A DNA stretch of 64,000 bases, taken from assembly GCA_038144195.1 (NCBI GenBank), contig JAYQNH010000002.1, positions 1,488,001 to 1,552,000 on the forward strand, written 5' to 3'. Positions 1-9,536 of the stretch are shown here, one piece after another. The notes under the pieces are model-generated. The model saw only the letters and a program-made list of their open reading frames with translations. It searched no databases and was not told the DNA's origin. Position 1 is the stretch's first letter; each line of letters begins with the position of its first letter. The stretch comes from VMDJ01 sp038144195 (GTDB taxonomy: Bacteria > Pseudomonadota > Gammaproteobacteria > Chromatiales > Chromatiaceae). Both the position numbers and the translations under genes were made by a program.

Positions 1-313
1 TCTTCAGAACGGCTGAAGAGGGATATACGGCTTTACCTTCAGCCTCTAAGCTCGCAAGGGTGTCTGCGTCGATATCTTCAAGCTCAAAGGTGAGCACGTC
101 GACCTCATTTGAGAGTTGACGAATCGCATCGGCATCATGGTAGCCGGCGACGAGCTGTTTTGAGGCAAGCTGACAGGCAGGACAGTGGTCATCTGGGTCG
201 AGTATTGTGCAGGTGGCGCCAAGACGTTTTGCCGCCTTGATCGTCATGCGACCGAGTTGTCCGCCACCAATTAAACCGATGGTGGCGAGTGGGTATTTTC
301 GGCTACTACTCAT
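1..313 (-). CDS. purK: PurK, N5-carboxyaminoimidazole ribonucleotide synthase (5' part only)
   Basis: Reading the minus strand from the ATG at 313 gives about 104 residues and no stop before the window edge, so only the N-terminus is present. It begins with a nucleotide-binding glycine-rich segment (IGLIGGGQLGRM, residues about 13-24), followed by a TCTILDPDDHCPA strand and FELEDID, the usual start of the ATP-grasp enzyme PurK. PurK carboxylates AIR to N5-CAIR with ATP and bicarbonate in cytosolic purine synthesis. FELEDID replaces the more common FEFENVP, so this is a somewhat divergent member. The partner purE would be expected outside the window. Confidence 0.85.
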   Translation of the reverse strand, partial: MSSSRKYPLATIGLIGGGQLGRMTIKAAKRLGATCTILDPDDHCPACQLASKQLVAGYHDADAIRQLSNEVDVLTFELEDIDADTLASLEAEGKAVYPSSAVLK

Positions 314-471
314 AGCGAGGTCTCAACAGGCCCATTGCCCCGGAAAAACGGGGAATAATACATCAAAAATCCGTTACTTAGCACGTACTCATTTAAATTC
401 GCGCTAGCTGGGATTCGGGGCGTGTATCATAGGGAGTAGTTAGATTTTGAGAACTTTTTGGACCTTATAAA

Positions 472-793
472 ATGAAGCCTAAACCGTATATTGGTATCAA
501 TAATGACCCCAATGGCGCCATGAACCCCACGGGTAACGTTATTCGAGATGCGTGGGTATTTGGCTTGATCCCAGAGAGCGAAACCTGTGAAGGGTGGTCT
601 ATGGGGCAGATGGATAATCTTTATGATCAGCGTTGTGCAGGCCTGGCAGCCTTATGCAAACCTGCCATCAAACTTGCCAGATGACTTAAAAAAGTGCCAT
701 TCCGAAATCTACATTGCGGCGATGCAGCAGGCCCGAGAAAAAGGATGGGATCCAGATAAAGATGTTGCTGACGAAATAGCGGATGAAGAATAG
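472..793 (+). CDS. Conserved-looking hypothetical protein, split by a frameshift
   Basis: Two overlapping frames join into one protein of about 107 residues. The N-terminal frame (MKPKPYIGINNDPNGAMNP...) runs to about 640, and the continuation (VVQAWQPYANLPSNLPDDL...KDVADEIADEE) ends at 793. The join lies near 635 (gatcagcgttgtgcagg), where one inserted or deleted base restores a single frame. It is soluble, acidic at the C-terminus, with no signal peptide or membrane segment. I do not recognise the family. It sits 19 bp upstream of the Bax-like gene on the same strand and may be co-transcribed with it. Confidence 0.55.
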
Positions 794-812
794 CCATCGA
801 TAAGGAATAACC

Positions 813-1566
813 ATGGAAATGGATTTCAAAAAATACCACGAATATTTACCCAAGCTGATTGCGGTTCTTGCCGCTTTATTTGTCATTTTTATTGGGTATC
901 AGTGGTTTGAAGATGATGAGACGCCTGCTGAAGAAGTCGGTGTGCTCGGAAAAACCAATGAATTTATTGAGAAGGTTGCTGCAGCTGCGCGAGAGCGAAA
1001 TGCTGAAATTCTTGAAACTCGTAAATGGTTAGCGATCAGATGCGCAATGATGCGCCAAGTGATGCAGATAAAGAGCGAATCTTGGCATTAGCCGAAAAAT
1101 ATAAGCTCAAACCCGACGATCATGAGCTACCTGTGATGGTGTGGCATTTATTACAGCGGGTTGATGTGGTACCTGTTTCTTTGGTTGTAGCTCAAGCGGC
1201 AAATGAGTCTGCTTGGGGTAAATCACGTTTCGCACGTGAAGGTAATAATCTGTTTGGTATTTGGTGTTACACCGAAGGCTGCGGCATTGTGCCTAAACTA
1301 CGTAAAGACGAAGCAAAGCATGAAGTCAGACGTTACGACTCTTTTAAAGATTCAGTTGTTGACTATATAAAAATATCAATCGTCACCGCGCTTATCAAAA
1401 ACTACGCGAGATTCGAGCTGCAGAACGAGCTGCAGGGCGAGAGCTAAATGGGTATCGCTTAGCAGCGGGTTTAGGTAAGTACTCAGAGATTGGAGATGAG
1501 TACATCAAAAGAATCCGCGCGATTATTGATGGCCGTAAGTTGACCTTGCTCGACACGGTTGAGTAA
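813..1566 (+). CDS. Bax-like membrane-anchored glucosaminidase, copy 1 (two frameshifts)
   Basis: Start ATG 813 has AAGGA 8-12 bases upstream. One membrane segment (LIAVLAALFVIFIGYQWF, residues about 15-32) anchors the protein. A soluble domain follows that carries the Bax/GH73 glucosaminidase signature: VVAQAANESAWGKSRFA (putative catalytic Glu in ANES) then NNLFGIWCY. It probably cleaves peptidoglycan glycan strands in the periplasm. The reading frame changes near 1020 and again near 1372, in an A run (tataaaaat). After repair the C-terminus reads INRHRAYQKLREIRAA...IIDGRKLTLLDTVE and stops at 1566. The next gene is a paralogue with the same motifs. The family call is firm; the exact substrate is inferred. 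Confidence 0.72.
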
Positions 1567-1598
1567 TCGTTTGCTGTAAGATTGCGACAAGCAGTTTT

Positions 1599-2284
1599 TT
1601 GATACTCGCCTTATGGGTGGGACACGCATCAGTCCCAATCCATCCCAAGAGATTTTTATCCATACCGTTGCCAAAGCTGCACAAAGTGGTAATGCAGAGA
1701 GTCTCAAGGACGCGCACTTGGTTGGCGCAACGTTATGTTTACTTTCAATTGAAGCTCGCAAGATCAAGCAATCGTTTTGGATCTTGCTGATGAGTTCTGG
1801 GTTGATGTTGACAATAAACCCTTTAAGCAGATTGTTGGTGAACTAATGACCAAGGTTGATGAAGTGCCACCTTCATTGGTTGTTGCTCAAGCGATCAATG
1901 AATCGGGTTGGGGGCGATCACGTTTTGCTCGAGAGGCGAATAATTTATTTGGCATGTGGTGCTATACACCGGGTTGTGGCTTGGTTCCGGAGCGCCGCCG
2001 AGCAAAAGATAAGCATGAGGTTAAACGTTATGCTTCTATTCAGGATTCAGTGAATGAGTATTTACGCAACATAAATCGCAACAAAGCCTATCGTGAGCTG
2101 CGCGCATTAAGGGCTGAGCAGCGTCAGCGCTTGCAGCCTTTGTCAGGAGAGTATTTGGCGCAGGGTTTAGACCGCTATTCGTCGCATTGGGGCTGAATAT
2201 GTCAATCGCATTCGGAGCATCATCCGTTCACGTCAACTCGATCGTTTAGATCAGCAATATAAAGTTCCAGGGTATCGTCGATGA
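1599..2284 (+). CDS. Bax-like glucosaminidase, copy 2 (frameshifted, start uncertain)
   Basis: Paralogue of the preceding gene. A possible signal segment (FLILALWVGHAS) is followed, after frame changes between about 1640 and 1755, by VLDLADEFWVDVDNK and then the glucosaminidase motif VVAQAINESGWGRSRFA and NNLFGMWCY. Another shift near 2190 restores the tail YVNRIRSIIRSRQLDRLDQQ, ending at 2284. The N-terminus cannot be fixed: the frames from 1559 (TTG), 1599 (TTG) and 1613 (ATG) are all interrupted. The stop overlaps the ATG of the next gene (ATGA), so the two are probably translationally coupled. Likely periplasmic peptidoglycan hydrolase. Confidence 0.65.
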
Positions 2285-3355
2285 GGATCACTATTTTGCT
2301 CTTTTCTCTGTTGTTCTTGATAGCAGGATGCTCAAATAAAAACCCGCATTATGATCCCAGTAAGTCACACCACCGAGAAGATGGGTTTGCTAATCGATAT
2401 AGCGGTCGTGCAAAGAAAGAAGGCTTCTGGAAGTGGCAATGGGAGCGCCGCGTGGCAGATCTGCCCAAGCCGCCGACATCGCCTATTCAGCCAGTAGAGC
2501 CAGATCTGAGCTTTATTCAAAACAATCGTACTCAAACTGCGGCAACATGGGTGGGGCCATGCAACGGTGCTTTTACAGACTGCCGGATTCAATATTCTGA
2601 CCGATCCGCAATGGAGCGATCGAGCATCTCCTGTCAGTTTTGCAGGTCCCACACGTCATCAGAAGCCAGGTGTGCCATTTGATCAATTGCCACCGATTGA
2701 TGTGGTGTTGATCTCACATAATCATTACGACCATCTCGACCTTCAAACTGTGCGCGATTTGATGGCTAACCATCCAGGGATTCGCTTCTATGTGCCATTA
2801 GGTGTTGATGCATGGTTTGAGCGCAATGTTGAGGGTACCCAGCTTAAGGGTGAGTCGGCCAATGTCATTGCGATGGATTGGGATGATAAGACGGTTATCC
2901 AGGGTGCTAACGCTGAGGTGGAATTGCAGTTTCATGCGGTTCAGCACTGGAGCTCAAGAACGCCATGGGATCGCTATGAAACCCTGTGGGGTGGATGGGC
3001 GGTCCTTCACCCAGAGTTTCGATTCTGGTTCTCGGGTGATCTAGGTTATTCCAAAGATACGCAGGATGTGGGTAAGCGATTAGGTTCAGTCGATCTTGCA
3101 GCGATAGCGATTGGTGCCTATGAGCCACGTTGGTTTATGCAGCAGATGCACATCAATCCGGCAGAAGCGGTGAAGGTGATGCAAGAAGTTGGCGCTAAAC
3201 ACGCTTTAGCAGTTCACTGGGGTACCTTCGAGCGCCTTACCGATGAATCTTTAGATGAGCCGCCACGTGCACTAAAAAAGGTCTTAGATTCAATGTCTGA
3301 GCCGCGACCAGATTTCCGTGTGCTAGCGCACGGTCAGACGTGGAAGTTTGATTAG
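2281..3355 (+). CDS. Lipoprotein metallo-beta-lactamase-fold hydrolase (NAPE-PLD/UlaG-like), one frameshift
   Basis: The N-terminus has a lipoprotein signal with lipobox LIAGC (lipidated Cys about residue 17). The rest is an MBL-fold hydrolase: WVGHATVLLQT, then the metal motif HNHYDHLD (HxHxDH), then a later FSGDLGYS Asp and a C-terminal AVHWGTF His. This arrangement fits the NAPE-phospholipase D/RomA/UlaG-like group; the substrate is unknown. The break near 2552 is one extra G in a GGGG run: removing it turns WVGPCNG into WVGHATV. The stop TAG overlaps by a few bases the convergent stop of the PII-like gene, leaving no room for a terminator. Confidence 0.8.
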
Positions 3356-3678
3356 CGGCTAAATTTAACAGCACGCGTGACTTGAATATCGGAAACAAAA
3401 ATAACCCCAGAGTGTTTACTAAAGAAGGGGCCAAAGCCTTCGAGCAGAGGGGTCGCGAGATCTTCAGGTACCGCAGCAATGATCATAATCAGCACATTGT
3501 CTTCATTGAACATAAGATGTCCGGCATGAAAACCTTGGCTACCTTTTCCCGATAAGTTATTCACGATGGTGTAACCCTTTACACCGGCTTTATCTAAGAG
3601 GTCTGTAGCAAACTCCATGTGCTCACCTTCTAAGATGATCTCAAGCTTTTTCAGAGGCGTTAATTGAATGGAAGTCAT
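3352..3678 (-). CDS. PII-like regulatory protein of the DAB operon
   Basis: 108 residues with the ferredoxin-like PII pattern: LKKLEIILEGEHMEFATDLL at the start, VKGYTIVNNLSGKG, then a strand ILMIIAAV-like segment and a C-terminal VIFVSDIQV. The classical T-loop uridylylation region is missing, so this is a PII-like rather than a GlnB/GlnK protein. Its ATG overlaps the dabA stop (ATGA), making it the last gene of the four-gene operon. Related PII-like proteins accompany inorganic-carbon transporters (SbtB type) and bind nucleotides. By inference it gates DabAB according to energy or carbon state; the ligand is not visible from sequence. Confidence 0.75.
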   Translation of the reverse strand: MTSIQLTPLKKLEIILEGEHMEFATDLLDKAGVKGYTIVNNLSGKGSQGFHAGHLMFNEDNVLIMIIAAVPEDLATPLLEGFGPFFSKHSGVIFVSDIQVTRAVKFSR

Positions 3679-6600
3679 GATGCTCTCCGTTCCTCGTTCG
3701 TCGGTAGTGTCTTTTCAATCCACTCACCACGTGAGTAGAGCCAAATCTGTTGTGTTTCAGGGTCAATCACCATCATGCGTATCCACGCATTCTTGACGAG
3801 TTGTTTGATCGCAACAACGCCCTCAATAGCTTGTTTTGCCATTTCAAAAGGCGCTTCAATCACAGTGATTAAACGTAAAGGTTCATGAAAGGGCTTACCA
3901 TCTTTCAATACAGTTTGTGAAGGAAGTCCAGTTCGTAAATCACTCAGGTTGCCTGTCATGACACCTAAGCGACAAGCGACATTGTGATTCACTTTACTGC
4001 CACTACCAAACCGATCGTTATCAACCACAGAGAAGTAGTGCTCCATGTTGATCCATTGGCCAACCACTAGTGGGCCAGTCAGGATGGTGTCGAGCAATCG
4101 ACGCTTTGGGTCCACTCGATAATCGTAAGAATGTAAAAAGGCGCGCCCCTGGAGTGAGGCATGTTGAGTGAGTTCACGACGTCCGATCACAAAATACACA
4201 TTCTTTGATAAGCCCCATTCAGGACGAACTTGTGACCAGTCCATTGAATTGCGATGAGCAAGTTTTGCCGCGCGCGTAGGGTCGGTCAGAGAAGTCGGGT
4301 CTAGTTCAAGCGTTGGCATGCGCTCAGCGGCACATAAGCGTGTAGCTGAGGTGAGGCCACTTTGTAAGCGGTCAAGGTAGACCAAGTGAGAGGGTGGTAC
4401 TAAATCAATATTGTGTAGCGTGATCTCATCGGTAGTGGTGTTGTGCATGGCAGGCATAAACCAAGTGTCATCAGGTATATCGATGCCATTACGACTTAAT
4501 GCGCGACGAACATGTGGTTTGTTGGCCATTTGCGCTAAAACTTTTGCGCTGATCAAACCGTGGTTGCCACCACATGCACCACAATCGAGAGCTGACTCAT
4601 AGGGGTTGTTATCAGATACGCTGCCATGACCGCAGACCAACACAAAACGAGAGAACTGTTTGGTCATGCCAATCGCATGCAGTGCGGTACTGACGTAATT
4701 CACTTGTTCGTCAATCGTAAAACCTATACGTCCCAAAAGTTCCAGCTGTTGGTGGGCATCGGAAGTGCTTATTTTGTATATCTGATTTAGGCGCTCAATA
4801 AATTGACTGGCAGTGTTTTCGTCGAGATGTAGTTCACGGTGTACATCTTCACTTATAGGCTCATATCCTAAAGAGGCTTCACGTAGTTCGCGAACAACAG
4901 CGTCAGTGATGCGTTCGCGAGGGATATTGAGTTCATGCTCTACCGCATTCATGATCACCACGCGTTGAACAGCGCGCACAATTGAGTCAGCCTGATCACG
5001 CGAAAGTTTATCCACGAGTAGTCGGCCAGCGCGTTTCTCTGGCTCAATCAATTTGCGTAGCTTGTGATAAGCGCGTGGTGCAATGGTTTTACCGATCATG
5101 TCAAAACCAAACAGCAAGCCAATCGCCTCAACGGTGACAAATGGCGTCAAAGTAGATTCTTTCAAATCATGCATGACGTGCTTTAGCACCTCAATCGCCG
5201 GCTCATCCAGTTCGGTGATGGCTGTAATCTCAGGCACCAGATTTTTAGGGGTGAGGATCACCGGGCAGAGATGCATCTCACTACCTTTACCGAGTTCCAT
5301 GTAGCTCACAGGTACGCCGAAGAACCCTGCGATACCAAAGGTTTGATAATCCCCCACACTCTCAAGGTGGCGACGAATACGTTCAGATCGCGTATCGATA
5401 CAAAACATCGCTTGAGCAAAAGGACGTTTTTTATCGGGTGAAGAGGGTTGTAGATTGATCCCGGCGAGGAAATCCTCTACCGCGTGCATTTCCAGTGAGC
5501 GCAACCAGATCATCCCTTCATGAGCTTCGAAGGCTTTGAGTAATTGTAAAAGCTCAGTTAACTCATCAGGTGTTAATGCGAATAAAGCGTCTTCTTGAGC
5601 TGATAAAGCAAACAATTCCTTCAATCGATTCGCTTGCGAGTCGGCTTCACTTTGGAGTTTTTGTTGTACGTAGTTACTAAAGACTTTTTCAATCAGGTGT
5701 GTTTTGCCACGCATGAGCGCCATATCGATAGAGTGAGCAAGCTCGGGTGCTACACGCTTGCCATTAAGCTCGTAGCGCAGATACATCTCCTGTGACCGTT
5801 GTTGAATGGCGTCACGTATCAGACGGGTCGTCGTCGCAAAACCTTTCTGACTAACTTCGCGCATCATGGCTAGACCAAGTGTCATGCGGATCGCAACAAA
5901 GTCCACCATGTCGGCAGGGAAGGCCTGCTGCCAATGATAGGTCTTAGCGCTGAAGCGCCAACGAATAAAGCCTGTCCAACCGTGTAAGCGTGTCATCTCC
6001 TTGGTGAGGTAGTTAATCCAAAGGTCCTGAGGAATACCAAGTTCATCTAACACATAGGCAATCACGCCTTCGGGTGATGAGTCTTGATCCAGTATGTCGG
6101 CTACATGAAGGCCGCGCATGAAGAAAGGCAGATTGCGTTTTGCTTGATCTCGCCATGCATTGAACAGACCCTTTTCTCGATTAGGCAGATCCCAAACAGA
6201 TTGGCCTTCATCAAAAAAATCCAAGCAGACTTTCGTGACTAGCTCATCCAGATCAAGACCGATATGAGTGCCATATAAGCTGTCCACTGCCTCATAGAGA
6301 GGGTGATCCCCGAGTAATTCATCTTCGAGTTCATCGCGAACGGTGTTGATAATGGTCTCATGGTCAACTTTGCTGACGTCTCCGTGTAGGGCGGCATAGA
6401 CATTGGATGGTGTCGCAATGCTGCAAGGTTTGATCAGTTTCTCACCACGCTCACTCATCAAGGTGTTGATCAGGTGAGTAAGATCGAGATTGGCAATAGC
6501 AGGCTTGTCAGCTAAGAATTTACTGATACCGATATTGAGAGTCTCGCGTTCAACTTTGCCTTGTTTTAAATACTCTTGGTAAACAGGCCGCTGCAGGAAA

Positions 6601-6779
6601 GTTCTCCCATGGAACAGTTCAGCACCAAGTTTGAGTGCTTCTTCAAAAGGTAAATGCTCTAAACCATGTAGTGGGTTGTGATGAATAAAGGTGCGCATCG
6701 GCCAGAAGTAGGGGATAGGCTCAGCAGCCACATGAATGCTGCTTCGAATGCTTAAACGTCGACCTAATAGAATACTCAT
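3675..6779 (-). CDS. dabA: DabA, inorganic carbon transporter subunit (DUF2309/UPF0753)
   Basis: 1034 uninterrupted residues of the DUF2309 family. DabA is the beta-carbonic-anhydrase-like cytosolic subunit of the DAB pump, which uses a cation gradient through DabB to convert CO2 to bicarbonate vectorially. The expected zinc and catalytic residues are present: Cys460 and Asp462 in MFCIDTRSE, His718 in VCGHGS and Cys733 in LDCGACGG. The C-x-D and H-x14-C spacings match the published DabA site. The length is that of the long DAB1-type proteins rather than the roughly 830-residue DabA2. It lies between a membrane-protein gene and the PII-like gene with ATGA overlaps on both sides. Confidence 0.93.
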   Translation of the reverse strand: MSILLGRRLSIRSSIHVAAEPIPYFWPMRTFIHHNPLHGLEHLPFEEALKLGAELFHGRTFLQRPVYQEYLKQGKVERETLNIGISKFLADKPAIANLDLTHLINTLMSERGEKLIKPCSIATPSNVYAALHGDVSKVDHETIINTVRDELEDELLGDHPLYEAVDSLYGTHIGLDLDELVTKVCLDFFDEGQSVWDLPNREKGLFNAWRDQAKRNLPFFMRGLHVADILDQDSSPEGVIAYVLDELGIPQDLWINYLTKEMTRLHGWTGFIRWRFSAKTYHWQQAFPADMVDFVAIRMTLGLAMMREVSQKGFATTTRLIRDAIQQRSQEMYLRYELNGKRVAPELAHSIDMALMRGKTHLIEKVFSNYVQQKLQSEADSQANRLKELFALSAQEDALFALTPDELTELLQLLKAFEAHEGMIWLRSLEMHAVEDFLAGINLQPSSPDKKRPFAQAMFCIDTRSERIRRHLESVGDYQTFGIAGFFGVPVSYMELGKGSEMHLCPVILTPKNLVPEITAITELDEPAIEVLKHVMHDLKESTLTPFVTVEAIGLLFGFDMIGKTIAPRAYHKLRKLIEPEKRAGRLLVDKLSRDQADSIVRAVQRVVIMNAVEHELNIPRERITDAVVRELREASLGYEPISEDVHRELHLDENTASQFIERLNQIYKISTSDAHQQLELLGRIGFTIDEQVNYVSTALHAIGMTKQFSRFVLVCGHGSVSDNNPYESALDCGACGGNHGLISAKVLAQMANKPHVRRALSRNGIDIPDDTWFMPAMHNTTTDEITLHNIDLVPPSHLVYLDRLQSGLTSATRLCAAERMPTLELDPTSLTDPTRAAKLAHRNSMDWSQVRPEWGLSKNVYFVIGRRELTQHASLQGRAFLHSYDYRVDPKRRLLDTILTGPLVVGQWINMEHYFSVVDNDRFGSGSKVNHNVACRLGVMTGNLSDLRTGLPSQTVLKDGKPFHEPLRLITVIEAPFEMAKQAIEGVVAIKQLVKNAWIRMMVIDPETQQIWLYSRGEWIEKTLPTNEERRAS

Positions 6780-7523
6780 GACAGGTTACCGGTATAGATT
6801 AATCCGAGGGTGGCGAGAGCACCGAGGAGCAATGACATTGCCCATGTCATGCCAACAGATAAATCGCGAGGGTATGGCAAGTTGGCAGGTCCAACGATAA
6901 GACCTTGTAATAAGCGAGCAGCACACCAGCTCCAGGTGCCCCAGATCATCACGAGCCATATGGCGGGTAAGGGTTGTGATAAAACCAGTGTGTGCAACAT
7001 GGCAAAAAAGGTTGGGAAGATTGGAGTTGCAATGGCAGCAAACACACTCACCACTAACACGCCTGTTAGGCGTGGGTTGGGCAATGGCTAAGCCGCCATA
7101 GAGTCCGGTATACGCCGCACCATAACGTTTAGCAATCTCACCTGAGATGAGCGCCATGATGGCTAAGGGTAAGCTAAAACCAAAGGCGAAAATTTGTAAT
7201 TGATGCTCAGATAGCTGATCGAATGCCGGAATCCATAATAGCGCCCAAGATGAAGTGGCCAGATAACCAATCCAAATGTTCACCTCGCGCATAGCCAGCA
7301 TCCGGAAGGCATAAAGCCCTGAGGACAAGAGTCCCCAATACTGCAGCCATTCCGGAATTGTTGCTTGATGCTGGATGATCAGGGCAATACCAATTTGAGG
7401 CCAAACCAACAGCAGGATGGCTTTAAGCCAAGGTGCTTTAGTTGCATTTAATAAGGCATTAAATCCAATGCTCAGTGGAAAGAGCGGGAAGAAGAGTCCA
7501 ATCAATAACCAATGCCATTCCAT
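6776..7523 (-). CDS. Membrane protein between dabB and dabA, possible third DAB subunit (one frameshift)
   Basis: ATG 7523 (MEWHWLLIGLFFPLFPLSIG) is chosen because it lies 2 bases after the dabB stop; the longer start at 7577 would run into dabB. The protein has about 249 residues after joining frames near 7080, where GLAIAQP continues as RLTGVLVVSVFAAIATPIFP. It is very hydrophobic, with about seven membrane segments. The PIFPTFFAML segment resembles late helices of NuoL/NuoM-type subunits, but homology is not certain. Its stop overlaps the dabA ATG. Position and coupling suggest it works with DabA and DabB in the membrane; its function is not established. Confidence 0.65.
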
Positions 7524-7525
7524 GC

Positions 7526-9202
7526 TTAACCCCAACGTAACCACATGTTGATACGGGCTGATAGGTTGATCGCCCATTGCGATAGAAATTTGTACACATC
7601 CGATACGTGGAATTCGCGTGACACAATGGCATAGAAATTACGCGCCCAATGTCTTGTAACGACATCATGCACAAAATGGCTTTCTTTCCAGTAGGTGCGT
7701 AGCCAACTCGCAACGATCAATAGTGCGATGCTAATCGCGGCAAGGTTGAATAGTAGTGTGTCAGTACCCGCTGCAACATAGAGTTGATGCGCAAACGCAG
7801 CATCAGGGAACAGGAAGACGTCAAACGCATGGCTAATATAGGTATAGCCCAAGACTACGACAACAAAGGTTGTCATGACCAATAGCAATAAGCGCCATGG
7901 GTGGTGGGTTTCCAATTGATACGTCGAAAATAAAACCTGCGCACCAGTGACCCAACCAAAGAACAGCAAGATGATCGCGCCTTGTTTTTCAAACAAGTCC
8001 GGGGCAACCGCAAAGTGCGAGCTAAATAAGACAAAAGCTGGCACCACAATAGTCAGTATTGCCATCGCTAACCAAGGGAAGTGTTTTCGAGTGGGTCGCC
8101 GTTCAACAATGAATTGATAGAGCTCGTCTTTAGGGACGCCATCATGCTTACGTGCTTGATTGATGACGCTGCCAGCGCTTAAGAATAAGGTGCCCTTAAA
8201 TAGTCCGTGCGCTATCAAGTGGAAGATGGCCAATGAGAAGGCGCCAACGCCACATTCCATGATCATAAAGCCCATCTGGCCCATCGTTGAGTAGCCAAGG
8301 GCTTTCTTAATATCACTTTGCGCCAGCATCAAAATTGAGCCAATGACAGCAGTGATTAATCCCACCAAGAATACCCAGTGCAACACGCTATCGGTTTGCA
8401 GGTAGAGCGGCGCAAAGCGGTTTAACAAGATGCCGCCCGCGTTAACGATGCCGGCATGCATCAAGGCAGAGACAGGGGTAGGACCTTCCATGGTGTACGG
8501 CAGCCAGGTGTGCACCAAAAATTGTGCCGATCGTGCAAAAGCTGAAACTGCAATTAAGCTGCCAACTACCTCGACAACTCTAAAGCCAAAGAAGGTGGTT
8601 ACGTCAGGGTTGGCTTCAATTGCAGCGAAGATCTCCGGTAGAGACCAGCTATCAAAGGTGTGGAATAGAACGGCTGCGGCAAGAACCAAAGGAAGGTCGC
8701 CAAAGCGATAGGAGATAAAAGTCCAAAAGCCATAGCGGAATGCTGAGAAACTGCGCGTCTCGTGTCCCAGAAGAAAATACAAAAACACGCCAATGAGATG
8801 CCATGCCACGAGCAGTGTGATCATGTCGGCAGCAGCTACCATCAAGATGAGAGATGCAGACATCACGTCCAACAGAACAAAGAAGCGGCCATAGCCGTAT
8901 TCCTCGGCCATGTAGCGAACTGAGTAGATTCGGACTAAAAGACTGATGGCGGCGATCACGGTGCTCATCAGCACCGCAAGCGGATCAAAATAGAGAGAAC
9001 CCCACGTCTCACCAAAAGAGTAATGCGCGACGGGGTAATCCATGAGCACCATCAGCAACAAGGTTGATGCGAGTGCAAAAGTGAGAGTGCCGCCAATCAC
9101 GCTGATTCGAGAGACGCGACGTCCCATCGAGTTACTGAGTAATTGGGTCATTAGTGCCGAGATAATAGGTATTACCGGCAGTAATAAGACAAGTTGCTCC
9201 AT
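7526..9202 (-). CDS. dabB: DabB, NuoL-like cation-conducting subunit of the DAB pump
   Basis: 558 residues, multi-spanning, of the proton-conducting NuoL/Mrp family. Typical antiporter-core segments are seen: a conserved VHTWLPYTMEGPTPVSALMH loop (residues about 228-247), HAGIVNAGGILLNRF, and SDIKKALGYSTMGQMG. In DAB systems this subunit supplies the cation flux that drives DabA. It is the first gene of a minus-strand operon continuing into the membrane protein, dabA and the PII-like gene. The absence of other nuo genes nearby argues against a complex I role. The shorter length than NuoL and linkage to dabA support the call. Confidence 0.92.
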   Translation of the reverse strand: MEQLVLLLPVIPIISALMTQLLSNSMGRRVSRISVIGGTLTFALASTLLLMVLMDYPVAHYSFGETWGSLYFDPLAVLMSTVIAAISLLVRIYSVRYMAEEYGYGRFFVLLDVMSASLILMVAAADMITLLVAWHLIGVFLYFLLGHETRSFSAFRYGFWTFISYRFGDLPLVLAAAVLFHTFDSWSLPEIFAAIEANPDVTTFFGFRVVEVVGSLIAVSAFARSAQFLVHTWLPYTMEGPTPVSALMHAGIVNAGGILLNRFAPLYLQTDSVLHWVFLVGLITAVIGSILMLAQSDIKKALGYSTMGQMGFMIMECGVGAFSLAIFHLIAHGLFKGTLFLSAGSVINQARKHDGVPKDELYQFIVERRPTRKHFPWLAMAILTIVVPAFVLFSSHFAVAPDLFEKQGAIILLFFGWVTGAQVLFSTYQLETHHPWRLLLLVMTTFVVVVLGYTYISHAFDVFLFPDAAFAHQLYVAAGTDTLLFNLAAISIALLIVASWLRTYWKESHFVHDVVTRHWARNFYAIVSREFHVSDVYKFLSQWAINLSARINMWLRWG

Positions 9203-9323
9203 CCATCCCCTCGAGCGTGTGGTCGATGATTAGCCACATTATTTTTATACCCTTGAGCCTATCAGGGAAAAAAGGTTGATGGAATCAGCAGTTTTTGCGC
9301 TGGCATAAACTTTCAGCCGAATT

Positions 9324-9352
9324 CTGACGCGCGTTAGTCCTTCTGGCATAAT
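9324..9352 (+). promoter_or_regulatory. Candidate sigma70 promoter of the 4.5S RNA gene
   Basis: CTGACG (9324-9329) and CATAAT (9347-9352) are separated by 17 bases. Transcription would start at about 9359, just before the mature 4.5S RNA end. Confidence 0.45.
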
Positions 9353-9365
9353 GCGCCGCTTCTAT

Positions 9366-9473
9366 GGTGACCCTGTTGGTCTCCCGCGACGATAGGTTGT
9401 GAATCTGGTCAGGCCCGGAAGGGAGCAGCCACAGCAGCTGACTCGTGCGCCGGGAATCGCTGGCAGGGTCGCC
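9366..9473 (+). ncRNA. ffs: 4.5S RNA (bacterial signal recognition particle RNA)
   Basis: The segment has the conserved SRP domain IV core around TCAGGCCCGGAAGGGAGCAG (9408-9427), the Ffh-binding hairpin. The flanks pair to close a long rod: GGTGACCCTG (9366-9375) with CAGGGTCGCC (9464-9473), and TCTCCCGCGACG with the CGTGCGCCGGGA arm. About 108 nt, the size of the enterobacterial 4.5S RNA. It lies just upstream of dnaX, a common position in Gammaproteobacteria. It partners Ffh in co-translational membrane targeting. Confidence 0.93.
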
Positions 9474-9536
9474 TCTCCATTCCAAAAGCCGATTCAGGTA
9501 GACTCTTCCCTTACTTAAATAATAAGAAGGCACAAC

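Noticed and set aside
1599..1846. Separate small genes in the 5' region of the second Bax-like gene
   Set aside because: Three overlapping frames each carry part of the same domain; they are pieces of one frameshifted gene.
7526..9202. dabB as part of NADH dehydrogenase (nuoL)
   Set aside because: No other nuo genes are nearby, the protein is shorter than NuoL, and it is coupled to dabA.
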